Source: Oscillospiraceae bacterium (GTDB lineage: Bacteria; Bacillota; Clostridia; Oscillospirales; Oscillospiraceae). Taken from it: DNA of 41,959 nt. Where the stretch lies: NCBI GenBank assembly GCA_022797115.1, contig JAAWKB010000010.1, positions 1 to 41,959 on the forward strand, read 5' to 3'. The first letter of the stretch is position 1, and each line of letters opens with the position of its first letter. The position numbers and the translations under genes were made by a program. Positions 22,779 to 30,597 of the stretch are shown in pieces. The notes beneath the pieces were generated by a model. That model saw only the letters and a list, made by a program, of their open reading frames with translations. It did no database searches and was not told the origin of the DNA.

Positions 22779-24467
22779 ATGAAGTTTACAGAAATGCCCT
22801 ATGAGAGGCCAGACCTGGAGGGATTCAAGGAAACCTCCAACAAATTGCTGGAGCGGATTACCTCCGCCGCCTCCGCCCAGGAGCAGATAGACGCCTATCT
22901 GGAGTTCGAGAAGCTGGAGAAAGCTGTCAATACCGCCTGCTCCCTGGCCTATGTCCGCCACACCATCAATACGAAGGATGCATTTTACGACGGGGAAAAC
23001 AGCTATGTGGACGAGATCAGCCCCGCCCTCCAGGAGATCAGCCAGAAAATCAATCTGGCCCTGCTGGCATCCCCCTTCCGGCCCGCCTTGGAGGAGCGGT
23101 TTGGGAAGCTGCTGTTTACCAACCTGGAGATCAGCGTGCGCGCCATGAAGCCGGAGATCATGGATCTGATGCAGGAGGAAAACCGGCTCCAGAGCGAGTA
23201 CCAGAAGCTCTATGCCTCTGCCATGGTGGAGTGGGAGGGGCAGTCCCTGCCCCTGCCCAAGCTGGGGCCCTTTAAGCAGAGCCCTGACCGCGCTGTCCGC
23301 AGGGCGGCCTTTGAGGCCGAGGGCCGCTGGTTTGACCGGCACCAGGATGAGCTGGACCGGCTCTACGGCCAGCTGATCCAGAACCGCACCGCCCAGGGCC
23401 GGGCCATGGGGTATGACAGCTATATCCCCCTGGGCTACGACCGGCTGGGCCGCAACTGCTACGGCCCCCAGGAGGTCGCCGCCTTCCGGGAGCAGATCGC
23501 AGGCGATATGGTTCCCATTGTCGCCCGGGTGAAGAAGGAGCAGGAGAAGCGGCTGGGCGTGGAGAAGCTGAAATTCTACGACGATCTGCTGGTCTTCCCC
23601 GACGGCAACGCCGCCCCCCAGGGGACAGCGGACGATATCCTGGCCGCGGGGCGGGAGATGTACCGCGCCCTCAGCCCGGAGACGGCGGAGTTTGTGGACT
23701 TCCTCTACGACGGTGATCTGCTGGACGTGCTCAGTAAGGAGGGCAAGGCCCCCGGCGGCTACTGTACGGAGTTTGCCGCCTACCAGGCGCCCTTCATCTT
23801 CTCCAACTTCAATGGCACCAGCGGGGACGTGGATGTGCTGACCCATGAGGCGGGACATGCCTTCGCCTTCTACCGGGCCGCCCGGCACGGGTACCTCTCC
23901 GCCCTGACCAGCCCCACGATGGAGTCCTGCGAGTGCCACTCCATGTCCATGGAGTTTTTGACCGCGCCCTGGCATGAGAAGTTCTTCGGCCCGCTGACCA
24001 GGAAATATGAGATTGGCCACTGCTCTGACGCGCTGATCTTCATCCCTTATGGGTGCATGGTGGACGAGTTCCAGCACAGGATGTACGAAAACCCGGAGCT
24101 GACGGCCGGGGAGCGCAACCAGGTGTGGCTGGAGCTGGAGAAAAAGTACCGCCCCTGGACGGACTTTGACGGCCTGCCCTTCTATAGCCGGGGAGCGGGC
24201 TGGCAGCGGCAGCTGCATATCTACCTCTATCCCTTCTACTATATTGATTATTGCATGGCCCAGACTGTGGCGTTCCAGTTCTGGCTGGCGTCCATGCAGG
24301 ACCGGCCGGACGCCTGGCAGCGGTACCTCCGCTTTGTGGATGCCGGCGGCACCAAAACCTTCCGGGAGCTGGTGGAGGCCGCTGGGCTGAAGCTCCCCTA
24401 TGCCCCCGGCTGCATCCGGGAAATCGGCCAGGCCATCTCCGGCTGGCTGGACCGCAACCCGCTCTAA
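22779..24467 (+). CDS. M3 family oligoendopeptidase (PepF-like)
   Basis: 562-residue zinc metallopeptidase that cuts short peptides in the cytoplasm. HEAGH at residues 356-360 is the zinc motif, and the third ligand Glu is in TMESCECHSMSMEFL. The helical N-terminal domain (MKFTEMPYERPDLEGFKETSNKL and VRHTINTKDAFYDGE) and the C-terminal VDAGGTKTFRELVEAAGL are typical of the clostridial branch of the family. AAGGAG precedes ATG 22779. It ends at a strong terminator. Confidence 0.95.
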   Translation: MKFTEMPYERPDLEGFKETSNKLLERITSAASAQEQIDAYLEFEKLEKAVNTACSLAYVRHTINTKDAFYDGENSYVDEISPALQEISQKINLALLASPFRPALEERFGKLLFTNLEISVRAMKPEIMDLMQEENRLQSEYQKLYASAMVEWEGQSLPLPKLGPFKQSPDRAVRRAAFEAEGRWFDRHQDELDRLYGQLIQNRTAQGRAMGYDSYIPLGYDRLGRNCYGPQEVAAFREQIAGDMVPIVARVKKEQEKRLGVEKLKFYDDLLVFPDGNAAPQGTADDILAAGREMYRALSPETAEFVDFLYDGDLLDVLSKEGKAPGGYCTEFAAYQAPFIFSNFNGTSGDVDVLTHEAGHAFAFYRAARHGYLSALTSPTMESCECHSMSMEFLTAPWHEKFFGPLTRKYEIGHCSDALIFIPYGCMVDEFQHRMYENPELTAGERNQVWLELEKKYRPWTDFDGLPFYSRGAGWQRQLHIYLYPFYYIDYCMAQTVAFQFWLASMQDRPDAWQRYLRFVDAGGTKTFRELVEAAGLKLPYAPGCIREIGQAISGWLDRNPL

Positions 24468-24473
24468 AGAAAC

Positions 24474-24506
24474 ACCGCCCTTCCTGGGAACGGGAAGGGC
24501 GGTTTC
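24474..24506 (+). terminator. Terminator after the M3 peptidase
   Basis: Perfect 11-bp arms ACCGCCCTTCC and complement with an 8-base loop, followed by TTTCCC. Confidence 0.75.
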
Positions 24507-24547
24507 CCTGTGTGGACAGGTTTTTGCGGGGAATTTGCGGAAAACAC

Positions 24548-24578
24548 TTGACTTTCCCCCTGGTGGAAGGGGTATGCT
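24548..24578 (+). promoter_or_regulatory. MerR-type promoter/operator ahead of yhfC
   Basis: -35 TTGACT (24548-24553) and -10 TATGCT (24573-24578) are 19 bp apart, the stretched spacing of MerR-activated promoters. The spacer begins TTTCCCCCTGGTGGA and forms an imperfect dyad centred on CCTGG. Twelve or more bases are identical to the operator at 25384-25414 ahead of the MerR gene, so the same regulator probably controls both. Confidence 0.75.
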
Positions 24579-24631
24579 AAGCGCAGAAAAGGGCCGCCGG
24601 GCAGTGTGGCGGCCGGAAAGAAGGGTTGATA

Positions 24632-25387
24632 TTGAGTGCTGCAATGATTGTGATGGTCTGCAACGCGGTCCTGACAGTAGTGGTCCCGGTGGGGATAATG
24701 CTGTTCCTTCACCGGCGGGGCGGGCGGTGGTCCAGCTTCGCCGTGGGTGCGGCGACGTTTGTCCTCTTTGCCATGGTGCTGGAGGCAATCTTCCACAACC
24801 TGGTGCTGGGGAGCGCCCTGGGGCCGGTCATCCAGGGCAACATCTGGCTCTATGGACTCTACGGCGGCCTGGCGGCTGGGATATTTGAGGAGGTGGGCCG
24901 TTTCCTCGCCTTCAAGCTGGTGCTGCGGAAACAGCGGGACCGGGTAACAGCCCTCAGCTACGGCATCGGCCACGGCGGGGTCGAGGCGTTCCTGCTGCTG
25001 GGGATGACGATGGTGAACAACCTGATCATCCTGTCCGCATGGACCGGCGGTGGGGAGCTGGCCCCGGAGTTGGAGAGCGCGGCGGCAACTCTGGCGTCTT
25101 ATCCGGCCTCTGCTTTCCTGTGGGGAGGGTTCGAGCGCATCCCCGCCATCGCGTTCCATATGGCAGCCTCCGTGCTGGTGTTCACCGCCGCCACTCGGCC
25201 CGGGAAGCTGTGGCTGTTCCCCGCGGCCATCGTGCTCCATTTCCTGCTGGACTTCCTTGCCGTCGTATGCAGTGCCTACCTGCCCATTGCGGTCCTGGAG
25301 CTGTTGGTAGCGGTGTTTGCCTTGGCGGTAGTTTGGCTGGCGGCGCGGAGCTATAAAAAATTGCCCGAAAAAGTGGAAATTTCTTGA
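24632..25387 (+). CDS. yhfC: YhfC-family intramembrane protease-like protein
   Basis: 251-residue membrane protein with about seven hydrophobic segments. Residues that mark the YhfC/CAAX-protease-like group are visible: EEVGRFLAFK (EExxR), YGIGHGGVEAFLL, ERIPAIAFHMAAS and LHFLLDFLA (HxxxD). These proteins are predicted glutamic-type intramembrane proteases; natural substrates are unknown. The start is uncertain: TTG 24632 sits 6 bases after GAAGGG and is preferred to TTG 24626, which abuts it; ATG 24644 is also possible. Its stop overlaps the -35 of the next MerR-type promoter. Sharing an operator with a membrane-tethered MerR suggests a role in the same envelope response. Confidence 0.88.
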   Translation: MSAAMIVMVCNAVLTVVVPVGIMLFLHRRGGRWSSFAVGAATFVLFAMVLEAIFHNLVLGSALGPVIQGNIWLYGLYGGLAAGIFEEVGRFLAFKLVLRKQRDRVTALSYGIGHGGVEAFLLLGMTMVNNLIILSAWTGGGELAPELESAAATLASYPASAFLWGGFERIPAIAFHMAASVLVFTAATRPGKLWLFPAAIVLHFLLDFLAVVCSAYLPIAVLELLVAVFALAVVWLAARSYKKLPEKVEIS

Positions 25388-25414
25388 CCTTCCCCCTGGT
25401 GGAGGGTGTACAAT
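25384..25414 (+). promoter_or_regulatory. MerR-type promoter/operator ahead of the merR operon
   Basis: -35 TTGACC (25384-25389), 19-bp spacer, -10 TACAAT (25409-25414). The dyad halves ACCTTCCCCC and GGTGGAGGGT match at 8 of 10 positions around a central T. Nearly identical to 24548-24578. Fits autoregulation by the MerR protein encoded just downstream. Confidence 0.85.
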
Positions 25415-25437
25415 TGGAGTGAAAAGGGAGGGGGACC

Positions 25438-26100
25438 ATGAAGATCAACGAGGTGGAGGCCCTGGTGGGCATCACAAAAAAGAATATCCGCTTCTATGAG
25501 GAGAAGGGCCTGCTCTCCCCCAGCCGCAACAGTGAGAACGGCTACCGGGACTACGGCCAGGAGGAGGTGGATGTGCTGCGGCGCATCAAGCTGCTGCGCA
25601 AGCTGGGCGTCCCCATCGAGGAAATCCGCCGGATGCAGGAGGGGACGCAGACGGTCGGCGACGGGATGCGCCGCCACCTGGTCACACTGGAGCGGGAGCG
25701 GCGGAACTTGGACGAAGCGGCGCGGCTGTGTACGCTGCTGAAGGAGCGGGAAATCCCGCTGCGGGAGCTGGACGCGGAGGGCGTGCTGGAGGAGATGGAG
25801 AAGCTGGAGCAGACCGGCACCACCTTCCAGAACAAGCAGCGGCAGGATGTGCGCATCCGGTATGTGGCGCCTGTGGTGATCTCAGCGGTGCTGGTGGCGC
25901 TGATGGCGGCCATAGCGGCCGTCATGTTCTGGGGGTACTCTGTTGGGTACGTTGTGGACCCGTCAGAGGTGCCGCCGCTGGCGGTGATTCTGGTGCTGGA
26001 GGCGCTGCCGCTGCTGGTGATTGTAGGGGTGCTGCTGGCCCTGTTCCAGCGGATCAAGGAAATCGGAAGAGGGGAGATTGACGATGCGAAACAATACTAA
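25438..26100 (+). CDS. MerR-family regulator with C-terminal membrane hairpin
   Basis: 220 residues. The N-terminal winged helix is MerR: MKINEVEALVGITKKNIRFYEEKGLLSP, NGYRDYGQEEVDVLRRIKLLRKLGVPIEEI, followed by the dimerisation helix. No metal-binding Cys pattern is seen. From about residue 140 there are two hydrophobic helices (VVISAVLVALMAAIAAVMF and LAVILVLEALPLLVIVGVLLAL), then the tail FQRIKEIGRGEIDDAKQY. It should therefore sit at the membrane while bound to DNA. The two following genes encode similar hairpins with the same tail. GGGAGGGGG precedes ATG 25438. It likely activates or represses both 19-bp-spaced promoters by twisting DNA, as MerR proteins do; the signal may be sensed in or at the membrane. 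Confidence 0.93.
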   Translation: MKINEVEALVGITKKNIRFYEEKGLLSPSRNSENGYRDYGQEEVDVLRRIKLLRKLGVPIEEIRRMQEGTQTVGDGMRRHLVTLERERRNLDEAARLCTLLKEREIPLRELDAEGVLEEMEKLEQTGTTFQNKQRQDVRIRYVAPVVISAVLVALMAAIAAVMFWGYSVGYVVDPSEVPPLAVILVLEALPLLVIVGVLLALFQRIKEIGRGEIDDAKQY

Positions 26101-26341
26101 AAAGAAGATTGCCCCCATTGTGGTGGCAGTACTGGTGGTAGCCTATGTAGGCCCGTTGGTTGCGCTGATGGCCTATGCCGCCGGTCTGCTGGGGGCCCAG
26201 CCGGAGGCCCGGGCGGCCCTGCCCTTCCTGCTGCTGTACTTGGTGGCAGGCGGCGCGGTGATTATTGGCGTAGTGGCCGCTATGCGGCAACGGCTCCGGG
26301 AAATTGACGGAGGGGAAGAGGATGAGGCCAGAAAATACTGA
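26084..26341 (+). CDS. Small two-helix membrane protein, paralogue of MerR tail
   Basis: 85 residues with a basic start (MRNNTKKK), two hydrophobic helices (APIVVAVLVVAYVGPLVALMAYAAGLL and ALPFLLLYLVAGGAVIIGVVAAM) and the tail RQRLREIDGGEEDEARKY. Layout and tail match the C-terminal part of the upstream MerR protein (RIKEIGRGEIDDAKQY) and the next gene's product. Start ATG 26084 is preferred over TTG 26078 because GGGGAG is 7 bases upstream. It overlaps the MerR gene by 17 bases, so translation is coupled. Function unknown; it could pair with the regulator's hairpin in the membrane. Confidence 0.82.
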   Translation: MRNNTKKKIAPIVVAVLVVAYVGPLVALMAYAAGLLGAQPEARAALPFLLLYLVAGGAVIIGVVAAMRQRLREIDGGEEDEARKY

Positions 26342-26585
26342 GGCGCAGGCGCTGCGGCGGAAAAACGCCCTGTGGGGCGCGGTATCCTCTACCGCAGTGC
26401 GGGTGGTGGCTGCGCTGGTCCTGTTGTGGCTGCGCGCCGGGCTGGACCCGGCGGGCCTGACAGCAAAGCTGCTGGCGCTGCTGATCGTGTTCGAAGTGGG
26501 GACAATCCTCCCCATTTGGATCAATTTAAAGACAAGACTGAAAGAAATTAAAGGAGGAGAAGAAGATGCTGCTGCTCAATATTGA
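26322..26585 (+). CDS. Second small two-helix membrane protein with the same tail
   Basis: 87 residues: MRPENTEAQALRRKNALWG, then two hydrophobic stretches (about AVRVVAALVLLWL and AKLLALLIVFEVGTILPIWI) and the tail KTRLKEIKGGEEDAAAQY. Start ATG 26322 lies behind GGAGGGGAAGAG inside the end of the previous gene (20-base overlap). The tail codons double as the ribosome-binding site of the next gene. Same unknown family as the preceding small protein and the C-terminus of the MerR regulator. Confidence 0.8.
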   Translation: MRPENTEAQALRRKNALWGAVSSTAVRVVAALVLLWLRAGLDPAGLTAKLLALLIVFEVGTILPIWINLKTRLKEIKGGEEDAAAQY

Positions 26586-26877
26586 CCATATCCCGGGGAA
26601 GGAGATCGAGGCCCTGGGGATCGTGAAGGGGACTATTGTACAGTCGAAGAACTTTGGAAAGGACTTTATGGCGGGGATGAAGACCCTGGTTGGCGGTGAA
26701 ATCACCGGTTACACAGAGATGATTACCGAGGCCCGCCAGATTGCCACCAAGCGGATGGTAGATGAGGCGGAGGCCCTGGGAGCGGACGCGGTTGTAAATG
26801 TCCGCTACGGCTCGTCCTCTGTGATGCAGGGGGCGGCGGAGGTGATTGCCTACGGCACGGCGGTCAAGATCCGCTGA
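26566..26877 (+). CDS. YbjQ/UPF0145 family protein
   Basis: 103-residue soluble protein of the YbjQ family, small beta/alpha proteins that assemble as pentamers and are sometimes labelled heavy-metal-binding. Typical text: EIEALGIVKGTIVQSKNFGKDFMAG, VGGEITGYTEMITEARQIATKRMVDEAEALGADAVVNVRYGSSSV and the end EVIAYGTAVKIR. Residue Cys is absent, so metal binding through thiols is ruled out for this member. Start ATG 26566 follows GGAGGAGAAGAAG, overlapping the previous gene by 20 bases. Last gene of the MerR operon; biochemical role unknown. Confidence 0.93.
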   Translation: MLLLNIDHIPGKEIEALGIVKGTIVQSKNFGKDFMAGMKTLVGGEITGYTEMITEARQIATKRMVDEAEALGADAVVNVRYGSSSVMQGAAEVIAYGTAVKIR

Positions 26878-26885
26878 TAGGTGGG

Positions 26886-26914
26886 GGCCGGCGCAGCGCA
26901 AGGCTGCGCCGGCC
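26886..26914 (+). terminator. Hairpin closing the merR operon
   Basis: Perfect 12-bp arms GGCCGGCGCAGC and complement with loop GCAAG, 8 bases after the stop. No U-run follows (ATTGCCG). Confidence 0.6.
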
Positions 26915-27085
26915 ATTGCCGTCCAGCTCCAGACGGTTAGCCCCAGTCCCCATCGGGCTCCATCCTATTCCCGGCTCCCGTTCCAGGCGCTCTCCCGCCC
27001 TGGTTTGGGAGCCTGTCTTTTTTTCACCTCCGCCATCGCGCTTGATGCAGTCCTCTGTTTCCTGCAAAAAAAATGCGTTACCCCC

Positions 27086-27114
27086 TTGCGTTTTCCGCTG
27101 TCGTTTTGTATAAT
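27086..27114 (+). promoter_or_regulatory. Promoter of glnS
   Basis: -35 TTGCGT (27086-27091), 17-bp spacer, perfect -10 TATAAT (27109-27114), 57 bases ahead of the start. The rest of 26915-27085 shows no gene. Confidence 0.75.
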
Positions 27115-27170
27115 TTATACCATCCATTTTTGGATAAGATATCAAATTTCTGAACAAGGAGCGTGACGGC

Positions 27171-28868
27171 ATGACCGCAGAGAGCAAGCCCCTCATTCCT
27201 GATGAGGCCGAGAGCAAAAATTTTATCCACCAATTTATTGACGAGGACATCGCGCAGGGGGGCCGGTTCCAGGGCATGGCCGTCCACACCCGTTTCCCGC
27301 CGGAGCCGAACGGGTACCTGCACATTGGTCACTGTAAGGCGCTGTGCATTGACTTTGGTACGGCTGAGAAATACGGCGGGCTGTGCAACCTGCGTATGGA
27401 CGACACCAACCCCTCCAAAGAGGATGTGGAGTATGTGGAGGCCATCCAAGAGGATATCCATTGGCTGGGCTTTGACTGGGGCGACCGCTTCTTCTATGCC
27501 TCCGACTATTTCGAGAAGATGTACGAGTGCGCCCAGGGCCTCATCCAAAAGGGGCTGGCCTATGTCTGCGAGCTCACGCCGGACCAATGCCGGGAGTACC
27601 GGGGTGATGTGAATACTCCCGCCCGCAGTCCCTACCGGGACCGCCCGGCGGCGGAGAGCCTGGAGCTCTTCAGCCGGATGCGCGCGGGGGAGTTCCCCAA
27701 CGGCGCCATGACCCTGCGGGCGAAAATTGACCTGGCCAGCGGCAATTTCAACATGCGCGATCCGGTCCTCTACCGCATCAACCATGCCCATCACCACCGC
27801 CAGGGGGATAAGTGGTGCATCTACCCGATGTATGACTTTGCTCACCCCATTGAAGACGCCCTGGAGGGCATCACCCACTCCCTGTGTTCCCTGGAGTTTG
27901 AGGATCACCGGCCCCTGTATGACTGGGTCATCGCCAACTGCGACCTGCCCGCGAAGCCCCGGCAGATCGAGTTTGCCCGCCTGGGGATTAACTATACTGT
28001 CATGAGCAAACGGAAGCTCCGGGCCCTGGTGGAGGACGGGAAGGTTTCCGGCTGGGACGACCCGCGGATGCCGACCCTGTCCGGCCTGCGCCGGCGGGGG
28101 TATACGCCCGCTGCCATCCGCAATTTCTGTGAGCGCATTGGCGTGGCCAAGGCGTCCAGTACGGTGGAGTTCAGTTTCCTGGAGCACTGCCTGCGGGAGG
28201 ATCTGAACGAGACCGCCCAGCGGGTGATGGCGGTGGTCCGCCCGGTGAAGCTGACCATCACCAACTATCCGGAGGGGCAGAGCGAGACCTTTGAGGTGGA
28301 GAACAACCCCAACCGTCCCGAGGACGGGACGCGGCAGATCACCTTCTCCCGAGAGTTGTATGTGGAGGCGGAGGACTTTTTAGAGGAGCCCGTACCCAAG
28401 TATAAGCGGCTGTACCCAGGCGGCCCGGAGTGCCGCTTGAAGGGGGCCTATCTGATCACCTGCACTGGCTGCCGGAAGGATGAGGCTGGGCATGTGGTGG
28501 AGATTCTGGCGACCTATGACCCGGACAGCCGTGGCGGCAACCCAGCTGATGGGCGGAAAGTCAAGGGTGCGACCATCCACTGGGTCGATGCGGCCACCGC
28601 TGTGAATGCGGAGTGCCGCCTGTACGACAACCTCTTCGACGACCCTGCGCCGGATGCTGCGGACAAGGATTTCCTGACGTGTATGGCGCCTGGTTCCCTG
28701 GAGACCGTTACCGGCTGCAAGGTGGAGGCGTGGCTCAGAGATGCTGCCGCCCCCGCCAGTTTCCAGTTCATGCGGGTAGGGTACTTCTGCCTGGACAGTA
28801 AGGACAGCCGCCCCGGCCACCTGATATTCAACCGCAGCGTGGGGCTGAAGGACAGCTTCAAACGGTGA
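27171..28868 (+). CDS. glnS: Glutaminyl-tRNA synthetase
   Basis: 565-residue class I synthetase. PPEPNGYLHIGHCKALCIDFG carries HIGH, and VMSKRKL is the KMSKS-loop equivalent; RMDDTNPSKEDVEYVEAIQEDIHWLGFDWG and YDFAHPIEDALEGITHSLCSLEFEDHRPLYDW separate GlnRS from GluRS, followed by the two C-terminal anticodon-binding beta-barrels. Direct Gln-tRNA charging is not universal in Firmicutes, many of which use GatCAB; some clostridia keep a GlnRS of proteobacterial or eukaryotic type. AAGGAG precedes ATG 27171. Followed by a strong terminator. Confidence 0.97.
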   Translation: MTAESKPLIPDEAESKNFIHQFIDEDIAQGGRFQGMAVHTRFPPEPNGYLHIGHCKALCIDFGTAEKYGGLCNLRMDDTNPSKEDVEYVEAIQEDIHWLGFDWGDRFFYASDYFEKMYECAQGLIQKGLAYVCELTPDQCREYRGDVNTPARSPYRDRPAAESLELFSRMRAGEFPNGAMTLRAKIDLASGNFNMRDPVLYRINHAHHHRQGDKWCIYPMYDFAHPIEDALEGITHSLCSLEFEDHRPLYDWVIANCDLPAKPRQIEFARLGINYTVMSKRKLRALVEDGKVSGWDDPRMPTLSGLRRRGYTPAAIRNFCERIGVAKASSTVEFSFLEHCLREDLNETAQRVMAVVRPVKLTITNYPEGQSETFEVENNPNRPEDGTRQITFSRELYVEAEDFLEEPVPKYKRLYPGGPECRLKGAYLITCTGCRKDEAGHVVEILATYDPDSRGGNPADGRKVKGATIHWVDAATAVNAECRLYDNLFDDPAPDAADKDFLTCMAPGSLETVTGCKVEAWLRDAAAPASFQFMRVGYFCLDSKDSRPGHLIFNRSVGLKDSFKR

Positions 28869-28920
28869 GCATCTCTATAGGTCAGGACGCGAATAGGCCG
28901 TGTTCTGGAATATCCCGTAA

Positions 28921-28963
28921 AGATGAGGCGGTGTGCTCGGAGAGCACACCGCCTCATCTTTTC
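28921..28963 (+). terminator. glnS terminator
   Basis: Long perfect stem AGATGAGGCGGTGTGCTC and complement with loop GGA, then TTTTC. The remaining 350 bases up to 29311 hold no recognised gene or site. Confidence 0.9.
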
Positions 28964-29311
28964 AAATTTTCAAAGGAACCCAGCAGATGTTTACCCAGTG
29001 CCGCAGCACCGCTGGCATTTTCAATTGATAGATGCGAGTATCTTTTTTCGGCTAAATAATATCACGTTTACCTTTCGTGTTGATGGAAATCCGGCATCTT
29101 AAGGGGAAGTACAAAAAGAAAATAAAAAGGACGCTGCCATCTTGATACGATGACACGTCCAAAGGTAGGGGCAGAGCTGGAGAGCTGCAATCGATACGCT
29201 GCGCGGTTGGCTGAAAGGGGCGGCATGGCAGGGCGGTTAGACAGTGTGGGAGAATGCGTGGTAGCTCCCTCGCATAAGCTTGCCAAAGATGACATGATAG
29301 GGGGATTGGAT

Positions 29312-30592
29312 ATGGAAATTCATATTGTACAGCCTGGGGAGACAGTTTATGGGATTGCGGGGCGTTATGGTGTGGACCCGGAGCTTCTGCGGCTGTCCAA
29401 TGGGGTCCCGGCGGACGGTACGCTGGCGGTTGGACAGACCTTGGTCGTACAGCAGGTGCAGACTTTCCATGTTGTGCAGCCTGGGGAGACACTCACCTCT
29501 GTGGCCCGGCGGTATGGCGTTACCTTACGTTCACTCTACCGCAACAATTTTTGGCTGGAGGGCAGCCCCGCCATCCTGGCAGGGGATGTCCTGGTGATTA
29601 CATATGCGGGGGAAAAGCTGGGAGGGACCTATACCAACGGCTACGCTTACCCATTCATCCGTCAGACACTGCTCAGCTCCACGCTGCCCTACATGAGCCA
29701 GCTCACACCCTTTACCTACGGCATCGACGCTGCCGGCGGGCTGCTGCCCCTGGATGATGGCGAGCTTCTCTCAGAAGCACGGCGGTTGGGGACGGCGCCG
29801 CTGATGCATCTGTCCACCCTGACGGAGGACGGCCATTTTTCCAGTGAGCGGGCGGTGATGATCCTCACTGACAGCGGCCTCCGCTACCAGCTCATCCGGC
29901 AGATTGTGGAGACCATCTCCCGCAAGGGCTATCAGGGCCTGGACGTGGATTTTGAGTATATCCCCCCTAGGCAGCGGGAGGATTACGCCCGGTTTATCCG
30001 TGAGCTGCGTGCGCAGCTCGCCCCTAGCGGGCTGCCGGTGGTGGTGGCGCTGGCCCCGAAGACAAACGCACAACAGCGGGGGCTGCTCTACGAGGCCCAT
30101 GACTATGCGCTCCTGGGTGCGGCGGCGGATTTTGTGCTGCTGATGACCTACGAGTGGGGTTACACCTATGGGCCGCCGATGGCGGTAGCCCCGCTGCCCA
30201 ATGTCCGCCAGGTACTGGACTATGCGGTCACGGAGATCCCCCGGGAGAAGATCTATTTGGGCGTTCCCTACTATGGCTACGACTGGCCGCTGCCCTTCCG
30301 GCAGGGGGAGACACGGGCCCGCTCACTCTCCAACCAGGCGGCGGTGGATCTGGCGGTTGCCCGGGGTGCGGATATCCAGTACGACGAGACATCCCAAGCC
30401 CCCTGGTTCCACTACACCGCAGAGGACGGGACCACCCATGAGGTCTGGTTTGAGGATGCCCGCAGCCTGTCCGCCAAGCTGCGCCTGATCCGGGAATATG
30501 GCCTGCACGGCGCGGGATATTGGAGCCTCATGCGCCCCTATCCCCAGGGGTGGACGCTTCTGAACGCCCTCTACGACGTGCTGGACGCATAG
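29312..30592 (+). CDS. LysM-GH18 spore cortex hydrolase (SleL/YaaH-like)
   Basis: 426-residue N-acetylglucosaminidase-type protein. Two LysM repeats bind peptidoglycan: HIVQPGETVYGIAGRYGV (residues 4-46) and FHVVQPGETLTSVARRYGV (52-97). A GH18 barrel follows, with GLDVDFEYIPP; Glu215 of DxDxE is the expected acid catalyst. The closing YGLHGAGYWSLMRPYPQGW is also typical of YaaH/SleL, which act on cortex during germination or sit in the spore coat. No signal peptide is seen, as in other SleL proteins. Start ATG 29312 follows GGGGGA; an upstream in-frame ATG (29150) would add 54 non-conserved residues and has no ribosome site. Only 5 bases separate its stop from the convergent regulator gene. 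Confidence 0.92.
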   Translation: MEIHIVQPGETVYGIAGRYGVDPELLRLSNGVPADGTLAVGQTLVVQQVQTFHVVQPGETLTSVARRYGVTLRSLYRNNFWLEGSPAILAGDVLVITYAGEKLGGTYTNGYAYPFIRQTLLSSTLPYMSQLTPFTYGIDAAGGLLPLDDGELLSEARRLGTAPLMHLSTLTEDGHFSSERAVMILTDSGLRYQLIRQIVETISRKGYQGLDVDFEYIPPRQREDYARFIRELRAQLAPSGLPVVVALAPKTNAQQRGLLYEAHDYALLGAAADFVLLMTYEWGYTYGPPMAVAPLPNVRQVLDYAVTEIPREKIYLGVPYYGYDWPLPFRQGETRARSLSNQAAVDLAVARGADIQYDETSQAPWFHYTAEDGTTHEVWFEDARSLSAKLRLIREYGLHGAGYWSLMRPYPQGWTLLNALYDVLDA

Positions 30593-30597
30593 CGCGG

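Noticed and set aside
22761-24788. Leftward reading frame of 675 codons
   Set aside because: Antisense of the M3 oligopeptidase, whose zinc motif and family text are unmistakable.
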